From contig JAUXVF010000031.1 of the NCBI GenBank assembly GCA_030680355.1, forward strand, positions 599,321-663,320: a DNA stretch of 64,000 bases, written 5' to 3'. Position 1 is the first letter of the stretch. Each line of letters starts with the position of its first letter. The position numbers and the translations under genes were made by a program. The DNA is from Caulobacter sp. (GTDB lineage: Bacteria; Pseudomonadota; Alphaproteobacteria; Caulobacterales; Caulobacteraceae). The notes beneath the pieces were generated by a model that ran no database searches, was not told where the DNA came from, and was given only the letters and a program-made list of their open reading frames with translations. Below, piece after piece: positions 15,064 to 24,411 of this stretch.

Positions 15064-15807
15064 ATGTCGAATTCCGATCGTGGCGCTTATACGCCCCCGA
15101 CCGATTCTCCCCTGAGCTTTGACGCCCGCCAGCCAGTGCGCGGAGGGGGACCCAATTCGTCGACGCTGATGATCAGCGCCGTGATCCTGGTGGTGCTGAT
15201 CGCCGGAGCTGGATTTTGGCTCTACAAGGACGGCGGTCGCGGCGCCAATGACGAGCCCCAGCCCGTGGGCGCGGCGGTCGCCGAGGCCAAGGCGCCGCCC
15301 CCGGAGCAGGCGCAGCCGGAAGACGCCAACACCAGCCTGCAGATCTACAAGCACGATGATCTCGCCGAGACCGATCCCACATTCACGCCCGGCCCCGAAC
15401 CTGTTCAGGCCCGGCCGGTGACGCCGGTGGCGGCCGCTGAACTGCGCCCCGCCCAGCCGGCGGCCCAACCGACCCCGTCCCACACCGTCACCGGGCCGCC
15501 CAAGCCGGTGACCGTTGCGGTGGCCGCCAAACCCGCGGTCGCGCCGGTCGTCCCGGCCAAAACAACCGGCACGTCGATCGTCCAGATCGGCGCCTTCTCC
15601 TCCGAGGCTCTGGCCGACCGCGGCTGGAGCGACGCCGCGGCGGTGTCGCCCGGCCTCGCCGCCGGCAAGGGCAAGCGCGTCGAGCCGATCGATAAGGACG
15701 GCAAGACCCTCTACCGGACCTCGGTGACCGGCTTCGCCAGCCGGGCCGACGCCCTGACCTTCTGTGACAGCCTCAAGGGCGCTGGTAAGAGCTGCTTCGT
15801 CCGGTGA
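15064..15807 (+). CDS. SPOR-domain inner-membrane protein
   Basis: 247 residues. A short cytoplasmic N-terminus precedes one membrane helix (about 35-57, MISAVILVVLIAGAGFWLY), a Pro/Ala-rich periplasmic linker (60-170) and a C-terminal SPOR domain (about 173-247: GTSIVQIGAFSSEALADRGW ... YRTSVTGFASRADALTFCDSL). SPOR domains bind denuded glycan strands at the septum, so a cell-envelope or division role is likely. The stop overlaps the nagZ start by four bases, tying it to peptidoglycan recycling. argS-SPOR-nagZ-scpA-scpB is a common alphaproteobacterial order; argS is not in this window. Confidence 0.88.
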   Translation: MSNSDRGAYTPPTDSPLSFDARQPVRGGGPNSSTLMISAVILVVLIAGAGFWLYKDGGRGANDEPQPVGAAVAEAKAPPPEQAQPEDANTSLQIYKHDDLAETDPTFTPGPEPVQARPVTPVAAAELRPAQPAAQPTPSHTVTGPPKPVTVAVAAKPAVAPVVPAKTTGTSIVQIGAFSSEALADRGWSDAAAVSPGLAAGKGKRVEPIDKDGKTLYRTSVTGFASRADALTFCDSLKGAGKSCFVR

Positions 15808-16829
15808 ACCGTCAGGCCGCCATCCTGGGCTGTCTCGGCACGGTTCTGTCCGCCGAGGAAAAGGCCTTCTTTCGGGATGTGCGGCCCTGGGGCTTTGTGC
15901 TGTTCAAACGCAACATCGAGACCCCCGACCAGGTCCGCGCCCTGACCGCAGCCCTGCGCGAAACCATCGATGATCCGGCCGCGCCGATCCTGATCGACCA
16001 GGAGGGTGGCCGCGTCCAGAGGGCAGGGCCGCCGCACTGGCGTCGCTATCCGCCGGGCCGCGCCTACGGGACCCTGACCACCAACGACCCGCTGGTGCGC
16101 CGGGAAGTCACCCGCCTCGGCGCCAGGCTGATGGCGCATGATCTGGCGGCCATGGGCGTCAATGTCGACTGCGTGCCGGTGCTGGACGTGCCGGCGCCGG
16201 GCGCTCATGACATCATCGGCGACCGCGCTTATGGCGAGACGGTGGACGAGGTCGCCACCCTCGGCCGGGCCGCCGCCGAGGGGCTGATCGCTGGCGGCGT
16301 CCTGCCGGTCATCAAACACATGCCCGGTCACGGCCGGGCCATGGCTGACAGCCACGAGAACCTGCCGGTGGTCGAGGCCAGCCTGGCCGAGCTCGAGGCC
16401 CGCGACTTCGAACCGTTCCGGATGCTCTCGGACATGCCGATGGCGATGACCGCCCACGTCGTCTACACCGCCGTCGATCCCCGTGGTCCGGCGACCACCT
16501 CGCGCAAGGTGATCCGTCAGGTGATGCGCGGCGCGATCGGGTTCGATGGCCTGCTGATGACCGATGACCTGTCGATGAAGGCTCTGAAGGGCGACTTCGA
16601 GAGCCGCACCCGCGCCGCCCTGGCGGCCGGATGCGACGTCATCCTGCATTGCAACGGCCGCATGGACGAGATGATCCCGGCCATGGCCGGCTGCAAGCCG
16701 CTGGCCGGCCGCTCGAAGCGGCGGGCGCAGGCGGCCATGGCCCGTCTGGCCCGCAAGCCCGAGCCCTTCGATGTCGCCGCGGCCGTGGCCCGCTTTGACG
16801 CCGCCTTTGACGGCCGGTTCGCCACATGA
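15804..16829 (+). CDS. nagZ: Beta-N-acetylhexosaminidase (peptidoglycan recycling)
   Basis: 341 residues, GH3 family. Removes N-acetylglucosamine from GlcNAc-anhydroMurNAc peptides in the cytoplasm. KHMPGHGRAMADSH (171-184) is the NagZ signature, with the catalytic Asp-His dyad at 182/184; MTDDLSM (253-259) contains the nucleophile Asp. LIDQEGGRVQR (63-73) is the substrate-binding segment. No signal peptide, as expected. Starts inside the last codons of the SPOR gene and ends inside the scpA start, so it is translationally coupled on both sides. Confidence 0.94.
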   Translation: MNRQAAILGCLGTVLSAEEKAFFRDVRPWGFVLFKRNIETPDQVRALTAALRETIDDPAAPILIDQEGGRVQRAGPPHWRRYPPGRAYGTLTTNDPLVRREVTRLGARLMAHDLAAMGVNVDCVPVLDVPAPGAHDIIGDRAYGETVDEVATLGRAAAEGLIAGGVLPVIKHMPGHGRAMADSHENLPVVEASLAELEARDFEPFRMLSDMPMAMTAHVVYTAVDPRGPATTSRKVIRQVMRGAIGFDGLLMTDDLSMKALKGDFESRTRAALAAGCDVILHCNGRMDEMIPAMAGCKPLAGRSKRRAQAAMARLARKPEPFDVAAAVARFDAAFDGRFAT

Positions 16830-17644
16830 GCGACCACAGCTTCCAGCCCGACCTGAAGTTCGACGCCGCCGCCAACGCGGCCGAGGACGGCGACGCCCTG
16901 ATCGTCGACATCGAGGGCTATGAAGGCCCGCTGCATGTGCTGTTGGCCCTGGCCCGCAGCCAGAAGGTCGACCTGCTGCAGCTGTCGGTGACCCGCCTGG
17001 CCGACCAGTATCTGGCGTTCGTCAAACAGGCGCGGAAGATGCGCTTCTCGCTTGCCGCCGACTATCTGGTGATGGCCGCCTGGCTGACCTATCTGAAGTC
17101 GCGCCTGCTGCTGCCGCGCACCGACCGGCCCAAAGCCGACGAGGCGCCGGCCGAGGAGATCGCCGCCCAGCTGGCCTTCCGCCTGGCCAAGCTCGACGCC
17201 ATGCGCCAGTCAGTCGACGCCCTCAACGCCCGTACGCAGCTTGGCCGTGACGTCTTCACCCGCGGCGATCCGCAGGCCGTGAAGATCCTGTCGTCGGGCC
17301 GTATCGAGGGCGACCTCTACCAGTTGATGAGCGCCTATATCGGCCAGCGCACCCGCGAGCATGACCGCAGCTACCGGCCGCAGGTTCCGACCGCCTACGC
17401 CCTCGACGACGCCCGTCATCGGCTGCGCGGCATGCTGCCGGAACTGGCGACCTGGACGGCCCTGGCCGGGGTCGCGCCGCAGGCCGCCGAGGTCGACGGC
17501 CCCAGCCGCGCGTCCTACCTGGCGTCGACCCTGTCGGCGAGCCTGGAGCTGGTCAAGGAAGGCCAGCTCGAGGCCCGCCAGCTGGAGGCTTTCGCCGATC
17601 TCTACCTGCGTCGCCGCATCCAGCGCCCCGAGGTTTCGGCGTGA
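16826..17644 (+). CDS. scpA: Segregation and condensation protein A
   Basis: 272 residues. The kleisin subunit that bridges SMC heads with ScpB. IEGYEGPLHVLLALARSQKVDLLQLSVTRLADQYLAF (about 30-66) is the hallmark N-terminal helical domain that binds the SMC neck; LVMAAWLTYLKSRLLLP follows. The C-terminal winged helix, which contacts the SMC cap, is the final part (VKEGQLEARQLEAFADLYLRRR). Four-base overlaps with nagZ and scpB indicate one operon. The smc gene is not in this window. Confidence 0.94.
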   Translation: MSDHSFQPDLKFDAAANAAEDGDALIVDIEGYEGPLHVLLALARSQKVDLLQLSVTRLADQYLAFVKQARKMRFSLAADYLVMAAWLTYLKSRLLLPRTDRPKADEAPAEEIAAQLAFRLAKLDAMRQSVDALNARTQLGRDVFTRGDPQAVKILSSGRIEGDLYQLMSAYIGQRTREHDRSYRPQVPTAYALDDARHRLRGMLPELATWTALAGVAPQAAEVDGPSRASYLASTLSASLELVKEGQLEARQLEAFADLYLRRRIQRPEVSA

Positions 17645-18300
17645 GCGACCTCTTGTTCATCGAGCGCGCCATCGAGGCGCTGCTGTTCGCCGCCGCCGAA
17701 CCCCTGGGCCTTGAGGATCTGGCTCGTCGCCTGCCGGAGGGGGCGGACGTCGCCGGCGGCCTTGAGTCCCTGCGCGTCCGCTACGCGGAGCGGGGCGTGG
17801 AGCTGGCCTGTGTCGCCGACCGCTGGCGCTTCCAGACCGCCGCCGACCTGTCCTTCCTGATGACCGAAGAGCGGGACACGCCCCGGCGGCTGTCCAAGGC
17901 GGCCCAGGAGACCCTGGCCATCATCGCCTATCACCAGCCCGTCACCCGGGCCGAGATCGAGGCCGTGCGCGGGGTTCAGGCCAGCCGCGGCACCCTGGAC
18001 GTCCTGCTCGAACTGGCGCTGGTGCGGATGCGCGGGCGTCGGCGCAGGCCTGGACGGCCGGTGACCTACGGCACCACCGACCTGTTTCTCGAACACTATG
18101 GTCTGGCCTCGCTGGCCGACCTGCCGGGCATGGCCGACATGAAGGCCGCCGGTCTGCTCGGTCTGGACCTGCCGCCGGGTTTCGCCGTGCCTGATCCCTC
18201 GCGGTCCGGCGACGACGAAGACGCGCTGGATTTCGAAGGCGGGGAGGGCGAAACGCCCGAGTTCGTCCAGGACTATGTCGGGGAGGAGGAGGCGGGTTGA
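17641..18300 (+). CDS. scpB: Segregation and condensation protein B
   Basis: 219 residues. Forms a dimer on ScpA and completes the SMC-ScpAB complex. Two winged-helix domains are recognisable: IERAIEALLFAAAEPLGLEDLARRLP (about 6-31), and SKAAQETLAIIAYHQPVTRAEIEAVRGVQ (about 85-113), the most conserved ScpB segment. GRPVTYGTTDLFLEHYGL closes the second domain. The last 45 residues are acidic and probably disordered. Last gene of the operon before a 111-bp gap and tatA. Confidence 0.94.
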   Translation: MSDLLFIERAIEALLFAAAEPLGLEDLARRLPEGADVAGGLESLRVRYAERGVELACVADRWRFQTAADLSFLMTEERDTPRRLSKAAQETLAIIAYHQPVTRAEIEAVRGVQASRGTLDVLLELALVRMRGRRRRPGRPVTYGTTDLFLEHYGLASLADLPGMADMKAAGLLGLDLPPGFAVPDPSRSGDDEDALDFEGGEGETPEFVQDYVGEEEAG

Positions 18301-18328
18301 CGCCTCCGGCGCCGCCGATCCCATAATT

Positions 18329-18358
18329 TTGGCCACAGGCCCCGTGAAAGCCTATATT
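18329..18358 (+). promoter_or_regulatory. Putative sigma-70-type promoter of tatABC
   Basis: TTGGCC (18329-18334) and TATATT (18353-18358) with an 18-base spacer, 53 bp before the tatA start. It is an AT-richer spot in the only sizeable gap of this block. Based on consensus match only. Confidence 0.4.
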
Positions 18359-18411
18359 GGCTGCAACATTCGAACGATGCCGGGGCGCCGGCCTGAAGGA
18401 GCAACGCCGCC

Positions 18412-18630
18412 ATGATGGGTGGATTTAGTATCTGGCACTGGCTGATCGTGATCGCGGTCGTGGCGGTGGTTTTCGGTGGTCGTGGCAAGCTGTCGGGCCT
18501 GATGGGTGACGCCGCCAAGGGCATTCGCGCCTTCCGTGACGGCCTCAAGGGCGACGACGAACCGGCCGAAGAGACGCCGGCCCAGCCGCTGCCCCGCACC
18601 GACTCCAAGAAGGACAAGATCGTCAACTGA
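18412..18630 (+). CDS. tatA: Sec-independent translocase protein TatA
   Basis: 72 residues. Pore-forming subunit of the twin-arginine system. One short N-terminal membrane helix (about 6-21, [16 protein letters not shown]) is followed by the FGG hinge and an amphipathic helix ([22 protein letters not shown]), with a charged tail. GAAGGAG lies 12-18 bases upstream. ATG at 18412 or the next codon (18415) could be the start; the second gives MGGFSIWHW, the usual form. First gene of tatABC. Confidence 0.94.
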   Translation: MMGGFSIWHWLIVIAVVAVVFGGRGKLSGLMGDAAKGIRAFRDGLKGDDEPAEETPAQPLPRTDSKKDKIVN

Positions 18631-18687
18631 CGATCGGCTCTCTGTTTTCCCTGATCATCCCGCTCGCGCGGGCCTAAGGCCGCCTCC

Positions 18688-19200
18688 ATGCTGCCCGAAA
18701 TCGGCGCCACCGAACTTCTGCTTATCGCCGCGGTCGCCCTGATCGTCGTCGGTCCCAAGGATCTCCCGGTCCTGTTGCGCAAGCTTGGCCAGTGGATGGC
18801 CAAGGCGCGCGGCATGGCAAACGAGTTCCGGGCCAGTTTCGACGAGATGGCCCGCCAGTCCGAGCTTGATGAGCTGCGCCGCGAGGTCCAGGCCATGCGC
18901 TCGGGCCAGTTCCTCGACCCGGCTGGTTCGGTCGGCGACATCGGCTCCAGCACGGTCTTCGGCGAAATCGAAAGCAGTCTGCAGGGGGGCGAGGTTCAGT
19001 TCCCGCCGTCCCAGGGCTCTGCGCCGCCGGTTGACGAGGCGGTTCCCGCCATCGCCCCGCCGGCCAAGCCCCGGCGCAAGCGGGCGCCGGCCAGGGCCGC
19101 GCCGGCCGCCGCCGCCAAAACACCCAGGACGCCTAAAACGCCGCCCAAGGCTCCGCCCAAACCGCGCAGCCGCGGCAAGAAGACCGAGACTCCGACGTGA
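18688..19200 (+). CDS. tatB: Sec-independent translocase protein TatB
   Basis: 170 residues. Receptor partner of TatC for twin-arginine signal peptides. MLPEIGATELLLIAAVALIVVGPKDLPVLLRKLGQW is the TatB helix-hinge-amphipathic pattern, with the characteristic Glu in the helix and VGPKDLP hinge. A long C-terminal tail is rich in Pro, Lys and Ala (APARAAPAAAAKTPRTPKTP), common in alphaproteobacteria. The stop overlaps the tatC start by four bases. Confidence 0.94.
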   Translation: MLPEIGATELLLIAAVALIVVGPKDLPVLLRKLGQWMAKARGMANEFRASFDEMARQSELDELRREVQAMRSGQFLDPAGSVGDIGSSTVFGEIESSLQGGEVQFPPSQGSAPPVDEAVPAIAPPAKPRRKRAPARAAPAAAAKTPRTPKTPPKAPPKPRSRGKKTETPT

Positions 19201-20090
19201 GTGAGGACCTGCCCCCCGACGAGGCCGATATCGAAGCCTCCCGCGCGCCGCTGCTCGAGCATCTGGTCGAGCTGCGCAAACGGCTGATCATCTGCGTGGT
19301 GGTTCTGTTCATCGGCTTCGTCGCCTGTTTCGGCTTTGCCGACCAGATCTACACCTTCCTGCTGCAGCCCTTCGTCAAGGCCGGCGCCCTGATCGCCGCC
19401 CAGAAGGCCGGCCTGCAGCATGGCCCCTTCGACCTGATCGAGGTCATGGTCGGTCTCAAGGCTGTCCCCGACCTCAATCACAAGACCCTTGAGCTGATCT
19501 TCACCGCGCCGCTGGAGTTCTTCTTCACCAAGCTCAAACTGGCCGCCTTCGGGTCGGTGGTGCTGACCTTTCCCATCCTCGCCTGGCAGATCTACAGTTT
19601 CGTGGCGCCGGGTCTCTACAAGCGTGAGCGCAAGGCCTTCCTGCCGTTCCTGGCCGCCTCGCCGGTGCTGTTCCTGCTGGGCGGGGCCATGGTCTATTTC
19701 ATCATGCTGCCCTTCGTGATGTGGTTTTCCCTGAGCCAGCAGGTGACCACGGCCACGGTCAATGTCGCGCTGCTGCCCAAGGTGTCGGACTATCTGACCC
19801 TGGTCACGACCCTGCTGCTGGCCTTTGGTCTCTGTTTCCAGCTGCCGGTGGTCTTGTCGCTGGCGGGGCTGTCGGGTCTGGTGTCGTCGAAAATGCTGCG
19901 CGAGGGCCGCCGCTACGCCATCGTCGGCGTGTTCGTGGTCGCGGCCCTGTTCACCCCGCCCGATCCGATCAGCCAGCTGATGCTGGCGATCCCGATCTGC
20001 CTTCTTTACGAGGTGTCGATCTGGTGCGTCTGGCTGATTGAGCGGCGCCGCAAGCGAGATGACGAACGACAGGGCATCGTTCCGGTCTGA
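19197..20090 (+). CDS. tatC: Sec-independent translocase protein TatC
   Basis: 297 residues with six membrane segments. [15 protein letters not shown] (17-31) is the cytosolic signal-binding N-terminus with the essential Glu in the HLxELRxR motif; FxxP-type loop residues appear before segment 2. Likely local clients with RR signals are the serine hydrolase (5092) and GH1 glycosidase (49579). The N-terminal periplasmic loop (about 55-100) is longer than in E. coli TatC, which is usual for Caulobacterales relatives. Confidence 0.94.
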   Translation: MSEDLPPDEADIEASRAPLLEHLVELRKRLIICVVVLFIGFVACFGFADQIYTFLLQPFVKAGALIAAQKAGLQHGPFDLIEVMVGLKAVPDLNHKTLELIFTAPLEFFFTKLKLAAFGSVVLTFPILAWQIYSFVAPGLYKRERKAFLPFLAASPVLFLLGGAMVYFIMLPFVMWFSLSQQVTTATVNVALLPKVSDYLTLVTTLLLAFGLCFQLPVVLSLAGLSGLVSSKMLREGRRYAIVGVFVVAALFTPPDPISQLMLAIPICLLYEVSIWCVWLIERRRKRDDERQGIVPV

Positions 20091-20152
20091 CGGGTTGGCG
20101 CGCGGCCCGACGCGCTCTAGAGAAGTCGCCTCGACCTGCCGGCGCTCTTCCC

Positions 20153-21487
20153 ATGCATGACATCAAAGCCATTCGCGACAATCCAACTGCCTATGACAGC
20201 GGCTGGGCCTCCAGTGGCCTGCCGCCGCAGACTCCGGCGATCCTGGCGCTCGACCAGAGGCTGCGCGCCGCCCAGACTGCGGTGCAGACCGCCCAGTCGG
20301 GCCGCAACGACGCCAGCAAACAGATCGGCCAGGCCAAGGCCCAGAAGGACGAGGCCCGGGCCGCCGAACTGATGGCCCAGGTCGAATCGCTGAAGGCCGA
20401 GATGGCCGCGGCGGGCGAGACCGAAGCGGCGGTCGGCAAGGAACTGCGCGATCTGCTGGCGGCCCTGCCCAACATTCCCGAGCCGCACGTCCCGGTGGGC
20501 GAAGACGAAGCCGGCAACATCGAGCTTGGCCGTTTCGGCGAGCCGCGGCGAATGAACAACGCCCGCGACCATGTCGATCTCGGCGCGGGTCTGGGCGGCA
20601 TGGATTTCGAGGCCGCCGCCCGGATGAGCGGCTCGCGCTTTGTGGTCCTCAAGTCAGGCGTCGCCCGGCTGGAACGGGCCATCGGCCAGTTCATGCTCGA
20701 CCTGCAGACGATGGAGAACGGCTACCTCGAGGTGAGCCCGCCTCTGGTTGTTCGTAGCCACGCCATGTTTGGAACAGGGCAGCTACCAAAATTTGAGCAC
20801 GATCTTTTCAAACTAACGTTGTCGTTGCCGCAGACGGACGGCTCATACTTGTCGATGGTGCCGCCTGAGGGTTCTGCCCAATACCTGATCCCCACCGCCG
20901 AGGTCTCCCTGACCAACTTGGTCCGCGAGCAGATCACGGCCGAGGAAGAGCTGCCGCTCCGCCTGACCGCCCTGACCCACTGTTTCCGCTCCGAGGCCGG
21001 TTCGGCCGGGCGCGATACGCGCGGCATGATCCGTCAGCACCAGTTCCAGAAGGTCGAGCTGGTGGCGATCACCACGCCCGAACAGTCCGCCGACGAACAT
21101 GACCGCATGATCGCCAGCGCCCAGATGGTTTTGGAGCGCTTGGGTCTGGCCTATCGGACCATGTTGCTCTGCACCGGCGACATGGGTTTTTCGGCCCGCA
21201 AGAGCATCGATCTGGAGGTCTGGCTGCCGTCGCAAGCGACCTTCCGCGAGATCAGCTCGATCTCAAACTGCGGCGACTTCCAGGCCCGGCGCATGGACGC
21301 CCGCTGCCAGAAGCGCGGCGAGAAGGGCACCCGGTTCATGCATACCCTGAACGGGTCGGGTCTGGCCGTCGGCCGCACCCTGGTCGCGGTGCTCGAAAAC
21401 TACCAGGACGAGGGCGGCCGGGTAGCCATTCCCGACGTGCTGGTTCCCTACATGGGCGGGGTCACGCACCTGGAGCCGACGGCCTGA
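20153..21487 (+). CDS. serS: Seryl-tRNA synthetase
   Basis: 444 residues. The N-terminal antiparallel coiled-coil arm (about 30-100) binds tRNA-Ser; the class II core has motif 2 ([21 protein letters not shown]) and motif 3 ([19 protein letters not shown]). The segment at residues 199-243 (20746-20880) is odd: codons rare in this genome (CTA, CCA, TTT, AAA, TTG, TCA) cluster there, and 20761-20820 has only 26 G/C of 60. That segment also adds about 15-20 residues ([19 protein letters not shown]) before the conserved YLIPTAEV. The frame is intact. The stop overlaps the surE start. Confidence 0.94.
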   Translation: MHDIKAIRDNPTAYDSGWASSGLPPQTPAILALDQRLRAAQTAVQTAQSGRNDASKQIGQAKAQKDEARAAELMAQVESLKAEMAAAGETEAAVGKELRDLLAALPNIPEPHVPVGEDEAGNIELGRFGEPRRMNNARDHVDLGAGLGGMDFEAAARMSGSRFVVLKSGVARLERAIGQFMLDLQTMENGYLEVSPPLVVRSHAMFGTGQLPKFEHDLFKLTLSLPQTDGSYLSMVPPEGSAQYLIPTAEVSLTNLVREQITAEEELPLRLTALTHCFRSEAGSAGRDTRGMIRQHQFQKVELVAITTPEQSADEHDRMIASAQMVLERLGLAYRTMLLCTGDMGFSARKSIDLEVWLPSQATFREISSISNCGDFQARRMDARCQKRGEKGTRFMHTLNGSGLAVGRTLVAVLENYQDEGGRVAIPDVLVPYMGGVTHLEPTA

Positions 21488-22269
21488 TGCGTATTCTCCT
21501 GACCAACGACGACGGCATCAACGCCGAGGGCCTGGTGTCGCTCGAAAAGATCGCCCGGGCGCTCAGCGACGATATCTGGATCGTCGCCCCGGAGTACGAA
21601 CAGTCCGGCGCCAGCCGCGCCCTGACCCTGGCCGACCCGCTGCGGGTGCGGAAGGTGGGCCATCAGAAATGGGCCGTCGACGGCACCCCGACCGACTGCG
21701 TGATGCTGGCCTCGCGGGAACTGATCGAGGGCGTTCAGCCGGACCTGGTGCTATCGGGCGTCAATCGCGGCCAGAACATCGCCGAGGACGTCACCCTGTC
21801 GGGCACCGTTGCCGGGGCCATCGAGGGCATGGCCCTGGGAATCCCGTCGATCGCCCTTTCGCAATCGATGCTGGCCTTCCATGACGAAGTGATTCCCTTC
21901 TGGGAGACAGCCGAGGCCTATGGCCCGGGCATCGTGCGCCGGTTGATCGAACTGGGCTGGCCCAAGGACGTGATCATGAACGTCAACTTCCCCTCCCGCC
22001 CGCCCGAGGAGGTGACCGAGGTCGAGGTCACCCGCCAGGGGTTCCGCGACACCCATATCCGCAACTTCGACAAACGCATCGATCCGCGCGGCCGCAACTA
22101 CTACTGGATGGGTTTTTCGGGTCAGCTGTCGAACCCGGCCGAGGGCACCGACCTCAAGGCCATCTATGGCGGCAAGATTTCGGTGACCCCGCTGCACATC
22201 GACCTGACCCACATGGAAACGGTCCACAAGATGAAAGGGGCGCTTGGCGGCTCCCCGCCCAGAACCTGA
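21487..22269 (+). CDS. surE: 5'/3'-nucleotidase SurE
   Basis: 260 residues. Metal-dependent nucleoside monophosphate phosphatase linked to stationary-phase survival. [16 protein letters not shown] opens with the Asp8-Asp9 metal pair; SGASRALTL gives the conserved Ser, and [21 protein letters not shown] the Asn ligand and SGT loop. The start overlaps the serS stop by one base and the stop overlaps the pcm start by one base, a tight serS-surE-pcm operon seen across alphaproteobacteria. Confidence 0.95.
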   Translation: MRILLTNDDGINAEGLVSLEKIARALSDDIWIVAPEYEQSGASRALTLADPLRVRKVGHQKWAVDGTPTDCVMLASRELIEGVQPDLVLSGVNRGQNIAEDVTLSGTVAGAIEGMALGIPSIALSQSMLAFHDEVIPFWETAEAYGPGIVRRLIELGWPKDVIMNVNFPSRPPEEVTEVEVTRQGFRDTHIRNFDKRIDPRGRNYYWMGFSGQLSNPAEGTDLKAIYGGKISVTPLHIDLTHMETVHKMKGALGGSPPRT

Positions 22270-22925
22270 TGTCCGAAGAGCCCGACACTCCCCGCACGCG
22301 CATGGCGCGTCTGATGCTGGCCCTCCGGTCCCAGGGGGTCACCGATCCCCGCGTGCTGGCGGCGATCGAGAAGACGCCGCGCGAACTGTTCACGCCCGAC
22401 CTGTTCAAGGATCGGTCCTGGGAGGATTCGGCCCTGCCGATCGCCTGCGGCCAGACCATCAGCCAGCCCTTCATCGTCGGGCTGATGACCCAGGCCCTGA
22501 CCCTGGAGCCGCGCGCCCGCGTGCTCGAGATCGGCACCGGCTCAGGCTACCAGACGGCGATCCTCTCCAGGCTGGCGCGGCTGGTCTACACGGTCGAGCG
22601 CTACCGCACCCTGCTGCGCGAGGCCGAGGACCGCTTCAAGACCCTGGGGCTGACCAACGTCGTCACCAAATTTGGCGACGGCGGCGAAGGCTGGGCCGAA
22701 CAGGCGCCGTTTGACCGCATTCTGGTCACGGCGGCGGCGCCGGAAGAGCCCAAGACCCTGCTGGAACAACTCAAGCCTAACGGCGTGCTCGTCGCGCCCA
22801 TCGGCAAGGGACCGGTACAGAGCCTGCGACGGTACGCCGGCGATGGACAGGGGGGATTCAAGGTTGAACTGCTCGGCGATGTGCGTTTTGTGCCCTTGCT
22901 GGATGGCGTCGCCCGCGAACTCTGA
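22269..22925 (+). CDS. pcm: Protein-L-isoaspartate O-methyltransferase
   Basis: 218 residues. Methylates abnormal L-isoaspartyl residues with S-adenosylmethionine as a first repair step. LPIACGQTISQPFIVGLMTQAL (about 57-78) is the family signature for isoaspartyl binding; VLEIGTGSGYQTAIL is the SAM-binding motif I. A conserved FDRILVTAAAPE follows. Last gene of the serS operon; the following gap contains a CtrA-type site. Confidence 0.94.
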   Translation: MSEEPDTPRTRMARLMLALRSQGVTDPRVLAAIEKTPRELFTPDLFKDRSWEDSALPIACGQTISQPFIVGLMTQALTLEPRARVLEIGTGSGYQTAILSRLARLVYTVERYRTLLREAEDRFKTLGLTNVVTKFGDGGEGWAEQAPFDRILVTAAAPEEPKTLLEQLKPNGVLVAPIGKGPVQSLRRYAGDGQGGFKVELLGDVRFVPLLDGVAREL

Positions 22926-22970
22926 GCGCGCGATGCGTTGACGATCACGATCCCGGCCATGCGCTCGCGG

Positions 22971-22985
22971 TTAACGCGGGCTTAA
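22971..22985 (+). promoter_or_regulatory. CtrA-type binding site upstream of the DipM-like gene
   Basis: TTAACGCGGGCTTAA fits the full TTAA-N7-TTAA consensus of the cell-cycle regulator CtrA. It lies 46 bp before the ATG at 23031, inside the only gap between pcm and that gene, a typical position for overlap with the promoter. Confidence 0.65.
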
Positions 22986-23030
22986 GGCGGCTGGGACGAC
23001 ATAACTCTGGGTATTTTGAACGGACCGGCG

Positions 23031-24404
23031 ATGACGCACCTTTATTTCCGCACCGCGCTTGTCGCTCTGATCGCCGGAATGGCGGCCGGTTGCGCCTCGA
23101 CACCAGCCTATCCGACGGTCGAAGGCGCCGCGCCCGGGACCGGACCTCAGTTGGCCCGGCCGGCCTATCCGGTCCAGGCGCCGGACGAAGAGCCGGCTCC
23201 CGCGCCACAGGCCCGGCCGTCGACGCCGGTCGCCTCCGGCGTCCTGCCGCCCGTGCGAAGCGCCGGACCGGTCGAGACCGCCCCGCTGCCGCCGCCGCCG
23301 ATGAGGGCGCCGCAATACGCGCCGCCGCCGCCGCCTCCGCCGGAACCGATCACCAAGGTCGTCATCCTGGCGCCGGGCAAGGTCGTTGACGTCGACGGCC
23401 GTCCCAGGACCTTCACCGTCAAGTCGGGGCAGGGTCTCGACGCGGTCGCCCGTGAAATGGGCTCCTCGCGCGCCGAACTGGCCAAGATCAATGATCTGGC
23501 CGAACCTTACCGGCTCAAACCCGGCCAGGTGCTGAAAGGCCCGGCCAGCCGCGCCAAGGCCTATGTCGTGGCCTCCGGCGACAACCTCTACGCCATCGCC
23601 CGCCGCTTCAATGTCACTGTCGCCGCCCTGGCCGACGAGAACAGCATGGAGATCGAGGCCCCCATCCATCCCAACCAGCAGCTGCGCCTGCCAGCCGGGT
23701 ACAAGGACGACGGCCCGACCCGCAAGACGATCACGGTGATGCCCGAGGCGCAGCCGCCCGCGCCGGTTCCGGCCCCCACGCCCGTCCGCGCGCCCGAGCC
23801 CGCGCCGCAGCCGGCGCCCCGCGCCGAACAGGCCGCGCCGGTCAGGGCCCAACCTGTCCCGGCCAAGCCGGTTCCCGCGCCGCCCAAGCCCACGCCGACT
23901 CCGGTCCCGACCCCCATTTCGCCCAAGCCGCTGCCGCCCGCGCCCGAACTGGTCCCCGATGACCGGGCGCCGGTGCTCAGCGATGATCAGATCGCCGCGC
24001 TCGGCCGCGGCAAGTTCCAGTGGCCCGTCGAGGGGCAGATGCTGTCCAGCTACGGTCCCAAGGGCGGCGGTCAGCGCAATGACGGCCTCAACATCGCCGC
24101 CACCGCCGGAACGCCGGTTCGCGCCGCCTCCGCGGGCAAGGTGGTCTATTCGGGCGGCGACGTCCCGGGCTTCGGCGTCACCGTCCTGATCCAGCACGAC
24201 GACGGCTGGGTGACGGTCTATGGCCACCTGGCGCGAGCCGACGTGCGCATGCAGCAACAGGTCACGGAAGGGCAGCAGATCGGCCAGGTCGGCTCGAGCG
24301 GCGGCGTCAGCCAGCCGCAGCTGCATTTCGAGATCCGCTATTCGCCGTCGCCGAAGTTCAAGGCCAAGGCCATCGACCCGGCGCTGGTTCTGCCCCGCCG
24401 CTGA
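23031..24404 (+). CDS. dipM: DipM-like LysM/M23 (LytM-fold) envelope protein, degenerate active site
   Basis: 457 residues. Signal with a lipobox-like AAGC (Cys21); two LysM domains (about 127-170 and 177-221) for peptidoglycan binding; a long Pro-rich linker (240-310); C-terminal M23 domain (about 336-446). Of the usual zinc and catalytic residues, HxxxD reads N350...N354 and the HxH reads Q430-L-H432, while His399 (YGHL) remains. This predicts no hydrolase activity, as in EnvC, NlpD and C. crescentus DipM, which activate amidases at division. DipM of C. crescentus has four LysM, so orthology is likely, not proven. A TTG start at 23016 is the alternative. A CtrA site lies upstream. Confidence 0.75.
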   Translation: MTHLYFRTALVALIAGMAAGCASTPAYPTVEGAAPGTGPQLARPAYPVQAPDEEPAPAPQARPSTPVASGVLPPVRSAGPVETAPLPPPPMRAPQYAPPPPPPPEPITKVVILAPGKVVDVDGRPRTFTVKSGQGLDAVAREMGSSRAELAKINDLAEPYRLKPGQVLKGPASRAKAYVVASGDNLYAIARRFNVTVAALADENSMEIEAPIHPNQQLRLPAGYKDDGPTRKTITVMPEAQPPAPVPAPTPVRAPEPAPQPAPRAEQAAPVRAQPVPAKPVPAPPKPTPTPVPTPISPKPLPPAPELVPDDRAPVLSDDQIAALGRGKFQWPVEGQMLSSYGPKGGGQRNDGLNIAATAGTPVRAASAGKVVYSGGDVPGFGVTVLIQHDDGWVTVYGHLARADVRMQQQVTEGQQIGQVGSSGGVSQPQLHFEIRYSPSPKFKAKAIDPALVLPRR

Positions 24405-24411
24405 GCCGGGG

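Noticed and set aside
22971..24326. 451-codon minus-strand frame opposite the DipM-like gene
   Set aside because: Arg/Gly/Asp-rich shadow with no domain; the plus strand encodes LysM and M23 domains.
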